From CANJDH01 sp031430015 (GTDB taxonomy: Bacteria > Pseudomonadota > Gammaproteobacteria > Burkholderiales > JAEUOS01): a stretch of 9,275 nucleotides of DNA. Made by a program: the position numbers and the translations under genes. Position 1 is the stretch's first letter. Every line of letters starts with the position of its first letter. A model generated the notes under the pieces. It was not told where the DNA came from. It saw nothing but the letters and a program-made list of their open reading frames with translations, and did no database searches. Below, one piece after another: positions 6,208-9,275 of the stretch. Location of the stretch: assembly GCA_031430015.1 (NCBI GenBank), contig JANPAR010000192.1, positions 1-9,275 of the forward strand, in the 5' to 3' direction.

Positions 6208-7467
6208 CTATATACGTTTACCGAGCGCATAGAGTGGATCGAACATCCATTCAATCAAGGTACGCCGGTCAAGCTCAATGTCAGCCGCGAGCGTTTGACC
6301 GGGTTTCAATTTGATACGCGCGCCGTAGGCGTCAATGTGGTCTTGCTCCAGCGCGACGCGGATGCGAAACGTTGTGCGCCGGTCCGTCAACACAGGCACG
6401 GCGGCAGGAGATCCCAAATCAACGGTTGGCACGTCCGCCCCCGATACGGACAACACCGCCCCCTCATATTGGCCGAATTTCTCGAATGGAAATGCGTCGT
6501 AACGCAGTATTACTTTTCGCCCAGGGCGGATAAACCCGATCGCAGAACTGGGCACAAACAATACCGCCTCCATTTTTGAATCTGCGGGTACCAATGCCGC
6601 CAGCGACGTGGCGGTATCGACGCGCTGCCCGACAGAAGCGAGGAGCGCCGTTACCGTACCGTTTACGGGTGCCCGTATTTGCGTCACGCTTGCCGTACGG
6701 CGTTGCATGCGGTCTTGTTCGAGAGCCAGCAAACCACGATCGAGAGTAGCTGTATCGGCGCCGGCCTTGGCTGCAAGATTGGAGCCTTCGCTGCGCGCCA
6801 TCGAGGCTTCTGCCTGCAATGCAGCCCGCGTACGCCTCAATACCTCCACGCGGGAACGCAATTCAAGGACTTGATTGTTTTGCTGCTGATATTGGATGTC
6901 CGAAACGATCTTTTCGTCGGCCAATGGTTTCAGATTGGCCAAGACTCGCTCGGCGGATGTGACCTGCTGCTGCTGCAGCCGCAATTCTTCATCGATGTTG
7001 CCCAAATCGGCAGCGGCACGCCGCGCCCGCTCTTGTACCGCGGCGATGCCTGAGAAAGCAGCGATCTGGGTTTGGCGCGTTTGCAGACGTAATTGTTCGA
7101 TCTGCTGTTTCAGACTCTGATCGATCAATGCCTGGGTTGCCCCCTGATCGCTGAAGCGCTCTTGCGTAATCTCGATGAGCAAGTCGCCAGCCTTGACAGC
7201 CTGCCCTTCGCGCACCGCGATGGAAGCCACCACCGCGCCCTCTGGTGCGCGCAGCCGAATCACCCCGTCCGCAGGCATCAAGACCCCGGAAACACGTTCT
7301 TTTTTGGTGTATGACCCAAAAAACAGGAATGCGATGGCGGCCACCGCAACCAGCGACAGGAAGCCCGTCAGAAACCATGCGGATACGGGACGTATTGCTG
7401 CCGCCTGCCCGGTCCAGCGCGTCTGGAGGGCATCGATTGCTTGCTGGCGGAACAAGCCGTTTGTCAA
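6208..7467 (-). CDS. HlyD/CvaA-type membrane fusion protein of type I secretion
   Basis: Periplasmic adaptor that joins the ABC exporter to the outer-membrane channel. The 419-residue product has a short cytosolic tail containing LFRQQAIDALQTRW, a motif typical of CvaA-like proteins. One membrane helix follows at about 30-50. The first half-lipoyl domain is about 68-100 (RAPEGAVVASIAVREGQAVKAGD), and a long Gln/Arg/Leu-rich coiled-coil hairpin runs over about 105-240. The second half-lipoyl domain follows (QIRAPVNGTVTALLASVGQRV, about 263-283), then the beta-barrel region and the terminal DRRTLIEWMFDPL typical of bacteriocin-export adaptors. The start appears to be TTG at 7465-7467, the first start after an in-frame TGA, with no strong ribosome site. 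The gene lies 30 bases after the channel gene and nine bases before the transporter start, in one apparent operon. The product is complete and shows no damage. Confidence 0.93.
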   Translation of the reverse strand: MTNGLFRQQAIDALQTRWTGQAAAIRPVSAWFLTGFLSLVAVAAIAFLFFGSYTKKERVSGVLMPADGVIRLRAPEGAVVASIAVREGQAVKAGDLLIEITQERFSDQGATQALIDQSLKQQIEQLRLQTRQTQIAAFSGIAAVQERARRAAADLGNIDEELRLQQQQVTSAERVLANLKPLADEKIVSDIQYQQQNNQVLELRSRVEVLRRTRAALQAEASMARSEGSNLAAKAGADTATLDRGLLALEQDRMQRRTASVTQIRAPVNGTVTALLASVGQRVDTATSLAALVPADSKMEAVLFVPSSAIGFIRPGRKVILRYDAFPFEKFGQYEGAVLSVSGADVPTVDLGSPAAVPVLTDRRTTFRIRVALEQDHIDAYGARIKLKPGQTLAADIELDRRTLIEWMFDPLYALGKRI

Positions 7468-7497
7468 ATCAGTACTCGCTCACGTGTCCCGGATGGG

Positions 7498-8952
7498 TCA
7501 TTCCGACATCATCCGTTCAAGTTTTCCCAACTGATCCATGTTGAGAAGCCCGGCCAGCGCAAGAATCCGAATCTGGGCCTGATAAATGGCGGAACGGGCA
7601 CGCAATGATTCGCGCCGTCCGGAAAAAGTCTGCTGCTGTGCGTTCAGGACGTCGATATTTCCCCGCACGCCAGCCTCAAACGCCTTTACGGTCGCGTTTA
7701 GGGAAGTGTTGGCGATCGCCAGTGCCGCTAGGTTGGCCTGCAACTGGCCACGCGCGCGCTCCAAATCTACGAAGGCCTTCGTGATGTCGGCGGAAAGCGT
7801 TAGTTCGGCGTCTTGCAAATCCGCCTCTGCGCGCTCTACCGATGCCTGGGCCTCGCGCACGCGAGCATCAATCAATCCGCCAGTGAACAGCGGAACCGAT
7901 AGCCGCACGCCGAGTTGGCTCGATGGCGTCTGGCTGCGGCTGCCGTTAAATTCAAATCGCGAGCGTTCCACATTGCCGACCAAATCGACCACTGGGCTCG
8001 AGCCCGCTTGCTGGACAGAAACCGTGGCGCGCGCGCTCTCAGCGGCCAAGCGCAAGCGCTTCAGCGTCGCATTTTGTTCTCGGGCAAGCGCCAACGCATG
8101 CCCGGACGTCGCGGGCACGACTACCCCCGGCGTGCGCTCCCCCAGGCGCAACACCCGTTCCACCGGCGTGTTTGCGAGCCGCGCCAGCTCCGCCAACTGG
8201 AGTTTTTCGGTTCCCTCCGCGCCGCGCACCTGCCCCTGCAAGAGTTCTGCGCGGGCAGCGGTTTCAAGCACTTCAACCAAAGTGCCTATGCCGCCATTCA
8301 TGCGACGCTCATTGAGCACGCGCTGAATCAGCAAACCATTTCGCTCGGCCTCCAGCAATTCGGTTTCAGCCTCGAGCTGCCCGGCAGCCAAATAGGCCGT
8401 TGCCAACGCTGCCAACAAATCCCGCTCGGTCTCAAACTTGGCACTGCGCGTCGCCTCAAACTGAAATTGCGCGAAGTCCACTCCGGCGCCAGCCTGAGGC
8501 CGATAGAGCGGCACAGTGACTTGTGCGCCTGCAGCAAAGTTCTGAAATGGAACCGTGGAACCCGCGTTCTCGAATTCGCGGCGGACGTTCAGGGTAGCGG
8601 CCGCATTGGGCCGCAGCAATGCCCGGGCCTGTTCGATTTTTTCAAAATCAGCGCGGGCCCGCGCGTCGGCCGAAACGACCAACGGCTGGTTACGCAATGC
8701 GTTGGCCGCCAACTCGCTCAAGCGCAGCCGAACGGTTGCCGAGGCGCTATCGCCGGCCAGCCCGTCGCGTCCTGCTCGCGGTGCAGACAGCTGCTCAATC
8801 CCAGCCTGGGCCATCTGCACAGTCTGCCCCCCGGCCCACTGAATCGATCTGAGCGAACCAAACTCCACTCCAGATCCGACCGAGGCATACAACAGGGTCA
8901 ACCAACCCAGCGCCTGCCTGGTGGCGTTTCGCGAGCGACGAGAGAAGCGCAA
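7498..8952 (-). CDS. TolC-family outer-membrane channel of the type I exporter
   Basis: The 484-residue product has the two internally repeated OEP halves of TolC (about 70-260 and 280-475). They are rich in Ala, Leu, Glu, Arg and Gln as expected for the periplasmic alpha-helical tunnel. Diagnostic stretches are LRPNAAATLNVRREF, VTVPLYRPQAG, LGVRLSVPLFTGGLIDARVREA and FEAGVRGNIDVLNAQQQ. The N-terminus has a basic start (MRFSRRSR) and a hydrophobic run near 14-28 that can serve as a signal peptide. The start must be TTG at 8950-8952 or later, since an in-frame TAA lies 15 bases upstream; later starts would lose the signal sequence. It is the first gene of the exporter operon. A dedicated channel next to the exporter suggests a self-contained secretion unit that does not borrow the housekeeping TolC. 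Confidence 0.92.
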   Translation of the reverse strand: MRFSRRSRNATRQALGWLTLLYASVGSGVEFGSLRSIQWAGGQTVQMAQAGIEQLSAPRAGRDGLAGDSASATVRLRLSELAANALRNQPLVVSADARARADFEKIEQARALLRPNAAATLNVRREFENAGSTVPFQNFAAGAQVTVPLYRPQAGAGVDFAQFQFEATRSAKFETERDLLAALATAYLAAGQLEAETELLEAERNGLLIQRVLNERRMNGGIGTLVEVLETAARAELLQGQVRGAEGTEKLQLAELARLANTPVERVLRLGERTPGVVVPATSGHALALAREQNATLKRLRLAAESARATVSVQQAGSSPVVDLVGNVERSRFEFNGSRSQTPSSQLGVRLSVPLFTGGLIDARVREAQASVERAEADLQDAELTLSADITKAFVDLERARGQLQANLAALAIANTSLNATVKAFEAGVRGNIDVLNAQQQTFSGRRESLRARSAIYQAQIRILALAGLLNMDQLGKLERMMSE

Positions 8953-9121
8953 TGGACGTGTTCTTTAAGTTAATGGTTCTCTACCAGGCCCGCAGCCAAG
9001 TTTGAAACAAGAATTCCCATTTTAGTGGCCATTGCGTGTGTGTCGCCCAAACTACCGTTAAATCATTCCTGCGATTGAACCGCTGCTGCCTGCTCGCGCT
9101 GCTATCCATTCGCGCTGCAAC

Positions 9122-9275
9122 CTACTCATTGTCGGGCTGATTCTGCGGTGCCGCCTTCTGGAAGGCGTCGAGCTTGTTGCATTGATCCCAGATGCGCATC
9201 ACCGTGGGCACATGATCGAAGTTGCAATCGAAGCGTTTGCCATTGGCGATTTGCGGTATCAGGCAGCAATCGGCC
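9122..9275 (-). CDS. maiA: Maleylacetoacetate isomerase, C-terminal end (cut by window edge)
   Basis: Fifty codons up to a TAG at 9122-9124; the rest lies beyond the right edge. The visible text (ADCCLIPQIANGKRF, HVPTVMRIWDQCNKLDAF, KAAPQNQPD) matches the end of zeta-class glutathione transferases of the MaiA type. These enzymes convert maleylacetoacetate to fumarylacetoacetate with glutathione, in the homogentisate branch of tyrosine breakdown. The closely related maleylpyruvate isomerase of the gentisate pathway cannot be excluded from the tail alone. It reads toward the exporter operon but is separated from it by 169 bases, so co-transcription is uncertain. No clear terminator is visible after it. 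Confidence 0.87.
   Translation of the reverse strand, partial: ADCCLIPQIANGKRFDCNFDHVPTVMRIWDQCNKLDAFQKAAPQNQPDNE

Noticed and set aside
7915..8973. 352-codon plus-strand frame opposite the TolC-family gene
   Set aside because: The minus-strand frame gives a full TolC-type protein; the plus-strand text has no recognisable domain.
8970..9032. 20-codon minus-strand ORF just upstream of the TolC-family gene
   Set aside because: It lacks a ribosome binding site and any recognisable motif. A regulatory upstream ORF is possible but unsupported.

Overview
The window looks like a moderately GC-rich proteobacterial chromosome, most likely a betaproteobacterium of the Burkholderiales type. That is an inference from the style of the proteins: a maiA tail, a PilE-type pilin, a feruloyl-CoA synthase and a CvaA/CvaB-like exporter. 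Every recognisable gene is on the minus strand, so biological order runs from high to low coordinates. The long plus-strand reading frames are antisense shadows.

Right edge (about 9122-9275): the last 50 codons of maleylacetoacetate isomerase (maiA). A 168-base gap follows. Then comes a tightly spaced three-gene type I secretion operon: a TolC-family outer-membrane channel (7498-8952), a HlyD/CvaA-type membrane fusion protein (6208-7467), and a bacteriocin-exporting ABC transporter with an N-terminal C39 peptidase (4042-6198). The gaps inside it are 30 and 9 bases, and all three genes appear to use TTG or GTG starts.

Centre (about 3476-4041): a 300-base regulatory gap with a plausible sigma70 promoter leads into a 72-codon gene with a strong ribosome binding site. 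It is followed at once by a perfect 12-bp hairpin that is probably its own terminator. The peptide is the highlight of the window. It has a textbook double-glycine leader and a highly unusual core: RGG repeats, a His/Gly/Ser region with SSHG repeats and two cysteines, and 13 consecutive prolines next to the C-terminus. The neighbouring C39 transporter is the obvious processing and export machine, so the locus reads as an undescribed microcin-like or metal-binding secreted peptide system. Directly downstream lies a DUF6065-family gene (2678-3427) of unknown function, a candidate accessory or immunity gene. No classical small immunity protein is visible.

Left part (1-2504): gene decay. A type IV pilin gene (1989-2504) is interrupted by one in-frame amber codon, after which the whole normal C-terminus, including its disulphide cysteine pair, is still encoded. 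Beyond it is a heavily damaged feruloyl-CoA synthase gene (about 139-1727) with an in-frame stop, a large internal deletion that removes the ATP-binding core, and frameshifts. The secretion/peptide island therefore sits between a live aromatic-catabolism gene (maiA) and decaying remnants.
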